This document shows, piece by piece, positions 9,057-17,796 of a DNA stretch of 64,000 bases. This DNA comes from Hyphomicrobiales bacterium (GTDB lineage: Bacteria; Pseudomonadota; Alphaproteobacteria; Rhizobiales; Rhizobiaceae). A program made the translations under genes and the position numbers. Location of the stretch: positions 1 to 64,000 of the forward strand of contig UCKU01000008.1 in NCBI GenBank assembly GCA_900473185.1. The letters run 5' to 3'. The number at the start of each line of letters is the position of its first letter. The stretch's first letter is position 1. The notes below the pieces were generated by a model. It saw only the letters and a program-made list of their open reading frames with translations, did no database searches and had not been told where the DNA came from.

Positions 9057-9946
9057 TTCTGCCACCGTTCGGCGCGCATGCGCAGCATGAGATAAAGGAC
9101 ATTGGATACGCCGGTTATGACGATCATGCCGAGCGCGATCGCGTAACCGAGGTTGGCATTGTGCAGGACGTCGCCGCGGATCTGCGCATAGAGCAGGATC
9201 GGCACGATGTTCAGTGAACTGCCGGTCAGCGCGAAGGCGGTGGCGATGGCGCCGAAAGCGTTGGCAAAGAGCAGCAGCGTGGTACCGAGCAGGCTCGGCC
9301 AGAGGATCGGCAGGGCAACCATCGTCCAATATTGACGGTTGGTAGCGCCAAGAATTTCAGAGGCTTCGCGCCATTCCTTCTTCATACCGTCCAACGCCGG
9401 CGTCAGGATCAGCACCATCAGCGGGATCTGGAAATACATGTAGGTGATCGTGAGGCCGAAGAACGAGAGGAGGTTGAAGCCGGTGCCGTAAAGGTTGAAG
9501 CCGAACCAGTCGCGCAGGAAGAGGGTCACAAGGCCGGTGCGGCCGAGTGTTGCGAGAAAGGCGAAGGCGAGCGGTACCCCGGCGAAATTCGAGGCGACGC
9601 CGGAGAAGGTCAGAAGCGTCGAGCGCACCGAGTTCGGCAGGCCGCCGAGCACGACGGCCCAGGCGAGGAAAAAACCGATCAGCGCGCCGCCGAGGGCGGA
9701 CGCCACCGAGACGCGAATACTGATCCAGTAAGCGCTCAAAATGGATGGCGTAAAGAGATCGCCGATATTCTTCAGCGTGAGTTCGCCCTCGGGCGTCAAG
9801 AACGCGCCCGCCACGAGATAAAGCGTGGGGATGATCAGGAACAGCAGTGAAAAAATAATGAAGGGTGCAATGCCCAGCCAGTCGATCACGCGGTCTTTGT
9901 TGATCAAGGGGGCGCTGCTTACCATAGGTGTTGAAACGGTACTCAT
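9053..9946 (-). CDS. ABC transporter permease, PotB-like
   Basis: Inner-membrane permease of 297 residues with a cytoplasmic N-terminus of about 28 residues and six predicted spans. The EAA loop is EASEILGATNRQYWTMVALP near residues 195-214. It overlaps the second permease gene by four bases and lies 70 bases after the binding-protein gene. It belongs to the polyamine/iron-type (PotBC, FbpB) import class. Confidence 0.9.
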   Translation of the reverse strand: MSTVSTPMVSSAPLINKDRVIDWLGIAPFIIFSLLFLIIPTLYLVAGAFLTPEGELTLKNIGDLFTPSILSAYWISIRVSVASALGGALIGFFLAWAVVLGGLPNSVRSTLLTFSGVASNFAGVPLAFAFLATLGRTGLVTLFLRDWFGFNLYGTGFNLLSFFGLTITYMYFQIPLMVLILTPALDGMKKEWREASEILGATNRQYWTMVALPILWPSLLGTTLLLFANAFGAIATAFALTGSSLNIVPILLYAQIRGDVLHNANLGYAIALGMIVITGVSNVLYLMLRMRAERWQK

Positions 9947-10016
9947 GGAAAGCTCATCCTGGGGCGTCGGAGTGAGAAAACCTCCCCGCCCTGAGGCGAG
10001 GAGGCAGGATCAGGTG

Positions 10017-11120
10017 TTACTTGACGCTGGCGCCGACGACGGAATCCCAGTTCTTGGTGATGGCTTCCTTGCCGGCAGCCTGCTCTTCGAGCGTCGGGAA
10101 GACAGCCTTTTCATAGGCTGCTGCCGGCGGCAGCTTGTCGAGCAGCTCCTTCGGGATCTTGTTGTTCTTGGCAAGATCGTTGAAGCGGATCGGGTGGCAA
10201 TAGCCCTTCAGCCAGCCGAGCTGACCTTCGTCGGAATAGAGATACTCCATCCAGAGCTTGGCGGCGTTCGGGTGCGGAGCGAAGGCGGAGATCGCCTGGA
10301 CGTAGACGCCGGCAACGACGCCCGTCTTCGGAACGATGACTTCGAACGGAGGGTTGCCCTTCAGGCTTTCACCCCAGGAAAGCGCGTTGTAGTCCCAGGC
10401 GACGATGATCGGCGTGGAGCCCTGCGCGAACGGTGCCGCCTTGCCGACGACAGGCACGAAGTTGCCGGCCTTGTTGAGCTCGGCGAAGAACTTCAGGCCT
10501 TCTTCGCCTGCCTTGGCGGCGTTACCGCCGGATGCGGAAAGACCAGCGGCATAGACGCCCTGGACAGCCTGGTTGGCGGTGCGCGGATCGCCTGCGAGAG
10601 CGACGCTGTTTGCGTAATCGCTCTTCTTCAGGTCGGACCAGTCGGCCGGCGATGTCTTGACGAGGTCCTTGTTCACGAGGAACGAGAGAACGCCGTAATA
10701 GTCGCCGTACCAGTAGCCTTCTGCATCCTTGGCGGAATCCGGGATCGAATCCCAGGTGGAGACCTTGTAAGGCTGAATCAGGCCGTCTTTCTTGGCGGAC
10801 GGGCCGAAGGAGAGACCGACGTCGATGACGTCAGGAGCCTGCGGGCCGGTGTTGCCCTTGTTGGCCTTGATAGCTTCGACTTCGTCGCCCGAACCGGCAT
10901 CCGGGTTCAGCTCGTTGACTTCGAGGCCATACTTCGCCTTGAAGCCGGCAATGACGTCACCATAGCCGCACCAGTCGTGTGGGAGAGCGATCGTCGTCAG
11001 CGTGCCTTCCTTCTTGGCGGCAGCGATAAGTTCAGCGCTCGGCTCAGCTGCTGCGATCGCAGTCGAAGCAACGATCATCGCAGTAGAAAGCGAGAGCAGT
11101 CGAGAAATGTTAGAGATCAC
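10017..11120 (-). CDS. ABC transporter substrate-binding protein, PotD/AfuA-like
   Basis: Periplasmic binding protein of 367 residues, translated from a GTG at 11120 with AAGGAGAACAACA upstream. The signal peptide is about residues 1-24 (AMIVASTAIAAA). The mature start AELIAAAKKEGTLTTIALP is typical of family 1 binding proteins for iron, thiamine, phosphonate or polyamine-like ligands. WYGDYYGVLSFLVNKD gives the usual hinge segment. The ligand is not deducible. The gene is first in a four-gene operon behind an RpiR regulator and near an amine-type catabolic cluster, so a nitrogen compound is a reasonable guess. Confidence 0.88.
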   Translation of the reverse strand: MISNISRLLSLSTAMIVASTAIAAAEPSAELIAAAKKEGTLTTIALPHDWCGYGDVIAGFKAKYGLEVNELNPDAGSGDEVEAIKANKGNTGPQAPDVIDVGLSFGPSAKKDGLIQPYKVSTWDSIPDSAKDAEGYWYGDYYGVLSFLVNKDLVKTSPADWSDLKKSDYANSVALAGDPRTANQAVQGVYAAGLSASGGNAAKAGEEGLKFFAELNKAGNFVPVVGKAAPFAQGSTPIIVAWDYNALSWGESLKGNPPFEVIVPKTGVVAGVYVQAISAFAPHPNAAKLWMEYLYSDEGQLGWLKGYCHPIRFNDLAKNNKIPKELLDKLPPAAAYEKAVFPTLEEQAAGKEAITKNWDSVVGASVK

Positions 11121-11309
11121 TGTTGTTCTCCTTCGGGTTTTCAGTGTCCGATGTGCTGTTACTGTCGTTAGATGAAGCTTGTATGACAGTTGCGTGACGT
11201 TAATTTCGTCATGAATAGCAGGCGCTTGCGGCAGATGTTTTATTTGCGACAGGCTGTCCTGATTCCGCGAGATCCGTCTTTGTTTTTGCCCTTTTTTTAG
11301 CTGTCCCTC

Positions 11310-12182
11310 CTAACCCGGTTTGCGGAAAAGCCGTGTCTGTTCGAACAGGCCTTCCAGCGTTTTCATGCGCTCCTTCGTCTCGTCCCAGGTCGAGTTCTGC
11401 ACCGCCTCGATGAGCGCCTCGACGATGAAGAGTGTGACGACGGAGGAATCCCATGCCGATGGCGCCTCGATCTGCACGCGGAAGGCGTGCCGCGCCAGCT
11501 TTGCGGCGGGCGAAGCCCATTGGTCGGTGAAGACGATGATTTCGGCGTCGCGCTTGCGGGCGGCAGTGGCGAGGCTCACCATCTCCTGCTCGTAGCGGCG
11601 GATATCGAAGATGATGAGCAGATCGCCCGGGTTCATGTTGAGAACGTATTGCGGCCAGCTCGACGAATTCGACGACAGCAGCGCCGTGTTCGGGCGGATG
11701 ACCTGCATATGGGTAAAGAAGTACTCGGCCAGCGCGCCGGTGATGCGTCCGCCGACGAAGTATAGCGTGCGCTTGCGGTCCGAGAGCAGGGCGGCGACAT
11801 TGTCGAACGTTGCTGTATCGAGATCGGAGAGCGTTTGGCGCAGATTGCCCATGATGGCATCGGCGAAGCGGTTCAATATATGGGTGCCCGGCGCGTTCTG
11901 GGCCCAGCGGTCATGCTTGGCGATCGGGTTGGAGATCGTCGCCTCGACTTCCTGATGCAGATGCTGCTGGAAATCCGGATAGCCCTTGTAGCCGAGCTTC
12001 TGGACCATGCGCACGACCGTCGGCGTGGAGACGCCGGCATTTTCTGCAATGGTGGTGATGCTGCCGAGACCGGAGACGGGGTAGTTGTCGAGCAGGCTTT
12101 CAGCCAACTGCTTCTCGGCGCGCGTGAGCACGCCAAGATGCGAATGAATGACGTCCGAAACGGTCTTTGCCGCGGCACTCAC
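11310..12182 (-). CDS. MurR/RpiR family transcriptional regulator
   Basis: Regulator of 290 residues with an N-terminal HTH_6 domain (about residues 10-85; AENAGVSTPTVVRMVQKLG is the recognition region) and a SIS domain (about 125-255; LYFVGGRITGALAEY and VIVFTDQWASP-like segment) that normally senses a phosphosugar or related ligand. The GTG at 12182 is preferred because GGGGAG lies nine bases upstream; an in-frame ATG at 12260 has no such support. It is transcribed toward the ABC operon and divergently from the amidohydrolase cluster, so it probably controls one or both. Confidence 0.88.
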   Translation of the reverse strand: MSAAAKTVSDVIHSHLGVLTRAEKQLAESLLDNYPVSGLGSITTIAENAGVSTPTVVRMVQKLGYKGYPDFQQHLHQEVEATISNPIAKHDRWAQNAPGTHILNRFADAIMGNLRQTLSDLDTATFDNVAALLSDRKRTLYFVGGRITGALAEYFFTHMQVIRPNTALLSSNSSSWPQYVLNMNPGDLLIIFDIRRYEQEMVSLATAARKRDAEIIVFTDQWASPAAKLARHAFRVQIEAPSAWDSSVVTLFIVEALIEAVQNSTWDETKERMKTLEGLFEQTRLFRKPG

Positions 12183-12344
12183 GTGATCTTGCTCCCCGGG
12201 ATGGTCTGACGCCACTTTCCCACTGAAAGTTAACAACGCTGTCACAATCCATGTCAACAAGTGTCATGAAAAGAAATTTTCAGAACGCGCTTGACACTGC
12301 CGTGAACCTGAAGAATTCTTTTCTTGTAAAGATTTTATTAAGCC
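12183..12344. promoter_or_regulatory. Divergent promoter region between the RpiR gene and the amidohydrolase cluster
   Basis: A 162-base divergent intergenic region, AT-richer than its surroundings. It holds the inverted repeat GAAAAGAAATTTTC (12268-12281) and several TGTCA/TGACA half-sites. The string TCATGAA (12265-12271 region) recurs upstream of the binding-protein gene near 11209-11215. These are candidate regulator sites only. Confidence 0.4.
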
Positions 12345-13130
12345 ATGGGAGACGTGCTTTTGGTGCTGGCTCAGCCCCGAATTCTCAGCGAAGCGGATGG
12401 CGTTTGTGTCGCAATCGAGCGCGTCAACGGCAGGAGCCCGGTCCTGCTCGTCTGCGAACATGCGTCGCGCACGCTTCCTGAACAGTTCGGCGATCTCGGC
12501 CTCTCTCAAGAGGCGCTTTTGAGCCATATCGCCTGGGATCCGGGCGCGCTTGCTGTTGCCCGCGGCATTTCTGCTGCTCTCGATGCGACATTGATCTACC
12601 AGCGCTTCTCGCGGCTGATCTATGACTGCAACCGGCCGCCGAGTTCTTCGGGCGCCATGCCGGAGGCGAGCGAGATTTATGCGATCCCTGGCAACAAGGA
12701 TTTGAGCGCGGAGGAGCGCAAGGCGCGTACCGAAGCGCTCTATGAGCCGTTCCACGCTGCCGTCAGCGGCCTGATCCGTGACCGGAAGGCGAGGGGACAG
12801 GATAGCGTCATCGTGACCATCCACAGCTTCACGCCGGTCTATAATGGCAAGTCGCGTGCAGTCGAGCTCGGCATCCTCCATGACGAGGACAGCCGTCTTG
12901 CCGACCGCATGCTGCACTTAGCGGCCGAGGCGCCGCTCTACCGTACCGAACGCAACGAACCCTATGGTCCTGAGGACGGCGTGACGCATACGCTGATCCT
13001 GCACGGCATTTCCAATGGGCTTCGCAATGTCATGATCGAGGTCCGCAATGACCTCATCAGTGAAGATACCGGCCAAGGGGTCGTGGCCGACTATCTCACG
13101 AGGCTTCTCCAGCAAAGTCTGGATGCCTGA
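12345..13130 (+). CDS. N-formylglutamate amidohydrolase family protein (possible gamma-glutamyl amide hydrolase)
   Basis: Predicted zinc amidohydrolase of 261 residues. Family motifs include LLVCEHASRTLP near residue 34, DPGALAVARG, FSRLIYDCNRP and VTIHSFTPVY. HutG-type enzymes split N-formylglutamate in histidine degradation, but no hut gene is nearby. Instead it heads a cluster with an amine/amino-acid permease, a glutamine-synthetase-like ligase and two dehydrogenases. A role in releasing glutamate from a gamma-glutamyl product is therefore plausible (inference). The ATG at 12345 has no good ribosome binding site; a GTG at 12363 with GGGAG upstream is an alternative. Confidence 0.82.
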   Translation: MGDVLLVLAQPRILSEADGVCVAIERVNGRSPVLLVCEHASRTLPEQFGDLGLSQEALLSHIAWDPGALAVARGISAALDATLIYQRFSRLIYDCNRPPSSSGAMPEASEIYAIPGNKDLSAEERKARTEALYEPFHAAVSGLIRDRKARGQDSVIVTIHSFTPVYNGKSRAVELGILHDEDSRLADRMLHLAAEAPLYRTERNEPYGPEDGVTHTLILHGISNGLRNVMIEVRNDLISEDTGQGVVADYLTRLLQQSLDA

Positions 13131-13251
13131 ATAAAACATAAGACCCCGGGGAGCAGTTTAACTGCGAACAGCCCGCAAGGCGAAAAGCCACGGGCACTTT
13201 TGGCACTAGATCGGCCGCAATTCCGCGGACGATTGTCAACAGGGGGAAGTC

Positions 13252-14799
13252 ATGTCGGACTATTCCGAAAGTGATAAGAAGCAGGATATGAGCATCCTGC
13301 ATTCCATGGGCTATGCCCAGGAACTCGAACGACGGATGAGCTCGTTCTCGAACTTTGCCGTTTCCTTCTCGATCATCTGCATTCTGTCGGGCGGTATCAA
13401 TTCGCTCGCGCAGGCAACCGCAGGTGCAGGCGGTGCCGCCATCGGCATCGGCTGGCCGGTCGGCTGCTTCGTTTCGCTCGTCTTTGCCGTCGCCATGGCA
13501 CAGATCAGCTCCGCTTACCCGACTGCGGGTGGCCTCTATCACTGGGGCTCGATCCTCGGTAACCGCTTCACCGGCTGGCTGACCGCCTGGTTCAACCTGC
13601 TTGGTCTCGTCACTGTTCTCGGCGCCATCAACGTCGGCACCTATTATTTCTTCATGGGCGCCTTCGGCACGAGCTATCTCGGCCTGGCGGACACGACCAC
13701 GGTGCGCATCGTCTTCCTGGTGATCATCACCGGCGCGCAGGCGCTTGTGAACCATATGGGCATCGGGCTTACAGCAAAGCTCACGGATTTCTCGGGTTAC
13801 CTGATCTTTGCAACCGCGATCGCGCTCGCCGCCGTGTGCCTGCTGTCGGCTCCGTCCTATGAGTTCGGCCGTCTCTTCACCTTCGCCAACTATTCCGGCG
13901 CAGCAGGTGGCAACGTCTGGCCGGCGACCTCAGGTACCTGGGTGTTCCTGCTTGGTCTGCTGCTGCCGATCTACACGATCACCGGCTATGACGCTTCGGC
14001 CCATACATCGGAAGAAACCGTCAAGGCGGCCCATTCGGTGCCGCGCGGCATGGTTTCCTCTGTTCTCTGGTCGGCGCTCTTCGGCTACATCATGCTGTGC
14101 GCCTTCGTGCTCATGCTGCCGAACATGGACGATGCTGCAAAGCAGGGCTGGAACGTGTTCTTCTGGGCGATGGACACGCAGGTCAATTCGGTCGTGAAGG
14201 ACATTCTCTACTTCGCGATCCTCGTCAGCCAGTGGCTGTGCGGTCTTGCGACTGTTACCTCGGTCTCGCGCATGATCTTCGCCTTCTCGCGTGATGGCGG
14301 CCTGCCGGCCTCCAAGGCGCTGTCGAAGGTCAGCCCGAACTACCGCACGCCGGTTGCCGCAATCTGGACGGGCTCGATCCTCTCGGTGCTCTTCGTCTGG
14401 GGCTCGTCGCTCGTTTCAATCGGCGAGACGCCGGTTTACACGATCGTCGTATCCTGCACGGTCATCTTCCTGTTCTTCTCCTTCGCGATCCCGATCGCGC
14501 TCGGCCTCTTTGCCTGGGGCACAGCGAAGTGGGATAAGATGGGCCCGTGGAATCTCGGCGAAGGCATGTTCAAGCTCTTCGCGGTTCTCTCGATCCTCGC
14601 GATGATCCTGATCTTCATCCTCGGCATTCAGCCGCCGAACGGACCGGCGCTCTATGTCACGGTAGGCTTCCTGGTTCTGACCGGCATCGTCTGGTTCGGC
14701 TTCGAAAGCCGCCGCTTCAAGGGGCCGCCGATCGGCGACGAAGTGGCAAGGCGCCAGGCCGAAATCGCAGCGGCCGAGAAGGCTGTCGGCGAAAACTAA
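13252..14799 (+). CDS. APC superfamily amino acid/amine permease
   Basis: Inner-membrane transporter of 515 residues with about twelve hydrophobic spans. The N-terminal MGYAQELERRMSSFSNFAVS and the following FSIICILSGGINS are characteristic of the GABA/choline/amine branch of the APC family. GTYYFFMGAFG and the central GYDASAHTSEET motif also fit that branch. AGGGGGAAG just before the ATG at 13252 sets the start. It probably imports the amine or amino alcohol processed by the downstream ligase and dehydrogenases. The substrate is unknown. Confidence 0.88.
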   Translation: MSDYSESDKKQDMSILHSMGYAQELERRMSSFSNFAVSFSIICILSGGINSLAQATAGAGGAAIGIGWPVGCFVSLVFAVAMAQISSAYPTAGGLYHWGSILGNRFTGWLTAWFNLLGLVTVLGAINVGTYYFFMGAFGTSYLGLADTTTVRIVFLVIITGAQALVNHMGIGLTAKLTDFSGYLIFATAIALAAVCLLSAPSYEFGRLFTFANYSGAAGGNVWPATSGTWVFLLGLLLPIYTITGYDASAHTSEETVKAAHSVPRGMVSSVLWSALFGYIMLCAFVLMLPNMDDAAKQGWNVFFWAMDTQVNSVVKDILYFAILVSQWLCGLATVTSVSRMIFAFSRDGGLPASKALSKVSPNYRTPVAAIWTGSILSVLFVWGSSLVSIGETPVYTIVVSCTVIFLFFSFAIPIALGLFAWGTAKWDKMGPWNLGEGMFKLFAVLSILAMILIFILGIQPPNGPALYVTVGFLVLTGIVWFGFESRRFKGPPIGDEVARRQAEIAAAEKAVGEN

Positions 14800-14825
14800 G
14801 AACTGAGGCTTCCCTCTCACATGGC

Positions 14826-14846
14826 GGGGCCGCGTCACGCGGCCCC
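14826..14846 (+). other. GC-rich stem-loop downstream of the permease gene
   Basis: Perfect nine-base stem GGGGCCGCG/CGCGGCCCC with a TCA loop, 26 bases after the permease stop. It lacks a T-run, so it is more likely an mRNA-stabilising or attenuating hairpin than a full terminator; the next gene is probably still co-transcribed. Confidence 0.5.
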
Positions 14847-14945
14847 ATCACGGTTCAACGAAAAGGCATCGGGCGGGTTGATCCCGGCGGTCGCATGCCG
14901 TTTCGTTGTCCCGATTTCCCGGTTTCAATTTCAGGCGGATGAATC

Positions 14946-16310
14946 ATGAGCAGCTATACTCTCGACGATCTCAGACAGGACGTTGCCGACGGGCGCATCG
15001 ATACGGTGCTGGCCTGCCAGGTGGATATGCAGGGGCGCCTGATGGGCAAGCGTTTCCAGGCGGAATTTTTCCTCGAAAGCGCCTGGAAGGAAACGCACAG
15101 CTGCAACTACCTGCAGGCGACCGACATGGAGATGGAAACCGTCTCCGGCTACAAGGCGACGAGCTGGGAGAAGGGTTACGGCGACTATACGATGAAGCCG
15201 GACCTTTCAACGCTGCGGGTCATCCCTTGGCTCGAAGGAACAGTCCTCGTTCTCTGCGACGTGCTGGATCATCATACACATGAGGAAGTGGCCCATTCGC
15301 CGCGTGCGATCCTGAAGAAGCAGGTGAAGCGGCTCGAAGCGATGGGCATGAAGGCCTACATGGCCTCCGAGCTCGAATTCTTCCTGTTCGACCAGAGCTA
15401 CGAGGCGGCGCAGGCTTCCGGTTATCGCAACTTGAAGCTCGCCAGCGCCTATAACGAAGACTACCACATCTTCCAGACCACCAAGGAAGAAGAGGTGATG
15501 CGGGCGATCCGCAAAGGCCTGCAGGGAGCCGGCATTCCGGTCGAAAATTCCAAGGGTGAGGCATCCGCCGGCCAGGAAGAAATCAATGTGCGTTATGCCG
15601 ATGCGCTCACCATGGCCGACCGGCATGCGATCATCAAGAACGGCTGCAAGGAGATCGCCTGGTCGAAGGGCAAGGCAATCACCTTCCTTGCCAAGTGGCA
15701 CTACAATGCCGCCGGCAGTTCCTCGCATATCCATCAGTCGCTCTGGAGTCTTGAAGAAAAGCCGCTCTTCTTCGACCATACCGGCCATCACGGCATGACA
15801 CCGCTGATGCAGAACTATATTGCCGGTCTGCTCAGCCACGCGAGTGAGATCACCTATTTCCTGGCGCCTTATATCAACTCCTACAAGCGCTTCATGGCCG
15901 GCACCTTCGCGCCGACCAAGGCCGTCTGGAGCAAGGACAACCGCACGGCAGGCTACCGCCTTTGCGGTGAGGAAACCAAGGGGATCCGTATCGAATGCCG
16001 CGTCGGCGGCTCCGATCTCAATCCCTACCTTGCCTTCGCGGCCCTGCTTGCGGCCGGCATAGACGGCATCGAAAAGAAGCTGGAACTGGAAGCGCCCTAT
16101 GTGGGCGATGCCTATTTCGGCAAAGACATTCGCGAGATCCCGCGCACATTGCGGGCTGCGACCAAGGCGATGACGGAATCGGAGATGCTGCGCGCAGCCT
16201 TCGGCGACGAGGTCATCGACCACTATACCCGCGCTGCTGAATGGGAGCAGGAAGAATACGACCGCCGCATCACGGATTGGGAAGTGGCGCGCGGCTTCGA
16301 GAGAGCTTAA
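14946..16310 (+). CDS. Glutamine synthetase-like gamma-glutamyl-amine ligase
   Basis: Glutamine synthetase family enzyme of 454 residues. It has the catalytic C-terminal domain with ELEFFLFD, GQEEINVRYADAL, the ATP-binding KAITFLAKWHYNAAGSSSH segment and RIECRVGGSDLNPYLAF. The conserved adenylylation tyrosine region of GlnA is not recognisable, and the N-terminal beta-grasp part is divergent (QVDMQGRLMGKRF). Relatives such as PuuA, IpuC and the Streptomyces GlnA4 join glutamate to amines instead of ammonia. Its neighbours (amine-type permease upstream, aldehyde and alcohol dehydrogenases downstream) support a gamma-glutamylating role over nitrogen assimilation. The true amine is not readable. 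Confidence 0.85.
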   Translation: MSSYTLDDLRQDVADGRIDTVLACQVDMQGRLMGKRFQAEFFLESAWKETHSCNYLQATDMEMETVSGYKATSWEKGYGDYTMKPDLSTLRVIPWLEGTVLVLCDVLDHHTHEEVAHSPRAILKKQVKRLEAMGMKAYMASELEFFLFDQSYEAAQASGYRNLKLASAYNEDYHIFQTTKEEEVMRAIRKGLQGAGIPVENSKGEASAGQEEINVRYADALTMADRHAIIKNGCKEIAWSKGKAITFLAKWHYNAAGSSSHIHQSLWSLEEKPLFFDHTGHHGMTPLMQNYIAGLLSHASEITYFLAPYINSYKRFMAGTFAPTKAVWSKDNRTAGYRLCGEETKGIRIECRVGGSDLNPYLAFAALLAAGIDGIEKKLELEAPYVGDAYFGKDIREIPRTLRAATKAMTESEMLRAAFGDEVIDHYTRAAEWEQEEYDRRITDWEVARGFERA

Positions 16311-16410
16311 GAACATATCCGAAGCGGAAGGCCGCCCGACTGGATTCCCCCTGCGGAGGATAAGTCGCGGCGTCTTTCTCTGCGGCTCAGAAGAAAACAG
16401 GATTTAGATC

Positions 16411-17796
16411 ATGACAATGATCCAATGCATTTCGCCGATTGACGGCTCTGTTTATGCGGAGCGTCCGGCGCTTTCCCTTGAAGCGGCAAAGGAAGCCGTG
16501 GCGCGTGCGCGCAAGGCGCAGAAGGCCTGGGCCAAGCGCCCGCTTGAAGAGCGCGTTCAACTGGTGCTGAAGGGCGTTGCCCGTCTTAACGAGATGTCCG
16601 ATGTCGTCGTACCCGAGCTTGCCTGGCAGATGGGCCGGCCGATCAAGTATGGCGGCGAATATCGCGGCTTCAACGAGCGCTCCAATTATGTCGCCTCGAT
16701 CGCGGCCGATGCTCTTGCGCCGCTCGTCGTCGAAGAGAGCGACAAGTTCGAGCGCCGCATTGAACGCGAAGCGCATGGCGTCGTCTTCGTCGTCGCCCCC
16801 TGGAATTATCCCTATATGACGGCGATCAACACGATCGCTCCGGCGCTGATGGCCGGCAATACCGTCGTGCTCAAGCATGCCTCGCAGACGCTGCTCGTCG
16901 GTGAGCGGCTGGTGCAAGCCTTCGTCGAGGCCGGTGTTCCCGAGGATGTGTTCCAGAACGTCTTCCTCGATCATGAGACGACTTCGGCGTTGATTGCCGC
17001 CGGCAGCTTCAACTTCGTCAATTTCACCGGCTCCGTCGAAGGCGGTCGCTCGATGGAACGCGCTGCGGCCGGTACCTTTACCGGTCTCGGTCTCGAGCTC
17101 GGCGGCAAGGATCCGGGCTATGTGATGGAAGATGCCGATCTCGACGCTGCCGTCGATACGCTGATGGATGGCGCGACCTATAATTCCGGCCAGTGCTGCT
17201 GCGGCATCGAACGCATCTATGTGCATGAATCGCTCTATGACGCCTTCGTCGAAAAGTCGGTCGCCTGGGTTTCGAACTACAAGCTCGGCAATCCGCTCGA
17301 TCCCGAGACATCGCTCGGCCCGATGGCGCACAAGCGCTTTGCCAAGGTGGTGCGCGAGCAGATCGCCGATGCCGTTGCCAGGGGCGCCAAGGCGCTCGTC
17401 GATCCCAAACTTTTCCCGGCCGATGACGGCGGCGCCTATCTTGCCCCGCAGATCCTCGTCAATGTCGATCACTCCATGGCCTTCATGCGCGAAGAGACCT
17501 TCGGCCCGGCCGTCGGCATCATGAAGGTCAAGAATGACGATGAAGCATTGGCGCTGATGAATGACAGCCAATACGGGCTGACGGCTTCGCTCTGGACCAA
17601 GGATGCCGAGCGGGCAGGGCGGCTCGGCCGCGAAATCGAAACCGGCACCGTCTTCATGAACCGCGCCGATTATCTCGATCCGGCCCTGTGCTGGACCGGC
17701 GTCAAGGAAACCGGCCGCGGCGGCTCGCTGTCGATCATCGGCTTCCACAATCTGACGCGCCCGAAATCCTACCATCTCAAGAAGGTCACAGCATGA
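16411..17796 (+). CDS. NAD(P)-dependent aldehyde dehydrogenase
   Basis: Aldehyde dehydrogenase superfamily enzyme of 461 residues. APWNYPYM, the Rossmann FTGSVEGGR, the general base in LELGGKDPG and the nucleophile region GQCCCGIER (three consecutive cysteines) are all present. It is slightly short because the N-terminus lacks an extended arm. It lies 100 bases after the ligase gene, and its stop overlaps the alcohol dehydrogenase start (ATGA at 17793-17796). In the proposed pathway it oxidises a gamma-glutamyl aminoaldehyde to the acid. Confidence 0.9.
   Translation: MTMIQCISPIDGSVYAERPALSLEAAKEAVARARKAQKAWAKRPLEERVQLVLKGVARLNEMSDVVVPELAWQMGRPIKYGGEYRGFNERSNYVASIAADALAPLVVEESDKFERRIEREAHGVVFVVAPWNYPYMTAINTIAPALMAGNTVVLKHASQTLLVGERLVQAFVEAGVPEDVFQNVFLDHETTSALIAAGSFNFVNFTGSVEGGRSMERAAAGTFTGLGLELGGKDPGYVMEDADLDAAVDTLMDGATYNSGQCCCGIERIYVHESLYDAFVEKSVAWVSNYKLGNPLDPETSLGPMAHKRFAKVVREQIADAVARGAKALVDPKLFPADDGGAYLAPQILVNVDHSMAFMREETFGPAVGIMKVKNDDEALALMNDSQYGLTASLWTKDAERAGRLGREIETGTVFMNRADYLDPALCWTGVKETGRGGSLSIIGFHNLTRPKSYHLKKVTA

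Noticed and set aside
12345-13130. Histidine-degradation HutG
   Set aside because: No hutH, hutU, hutI or hutC is nearby, and the neighbours point to amine or amino-alcohol metabolism.
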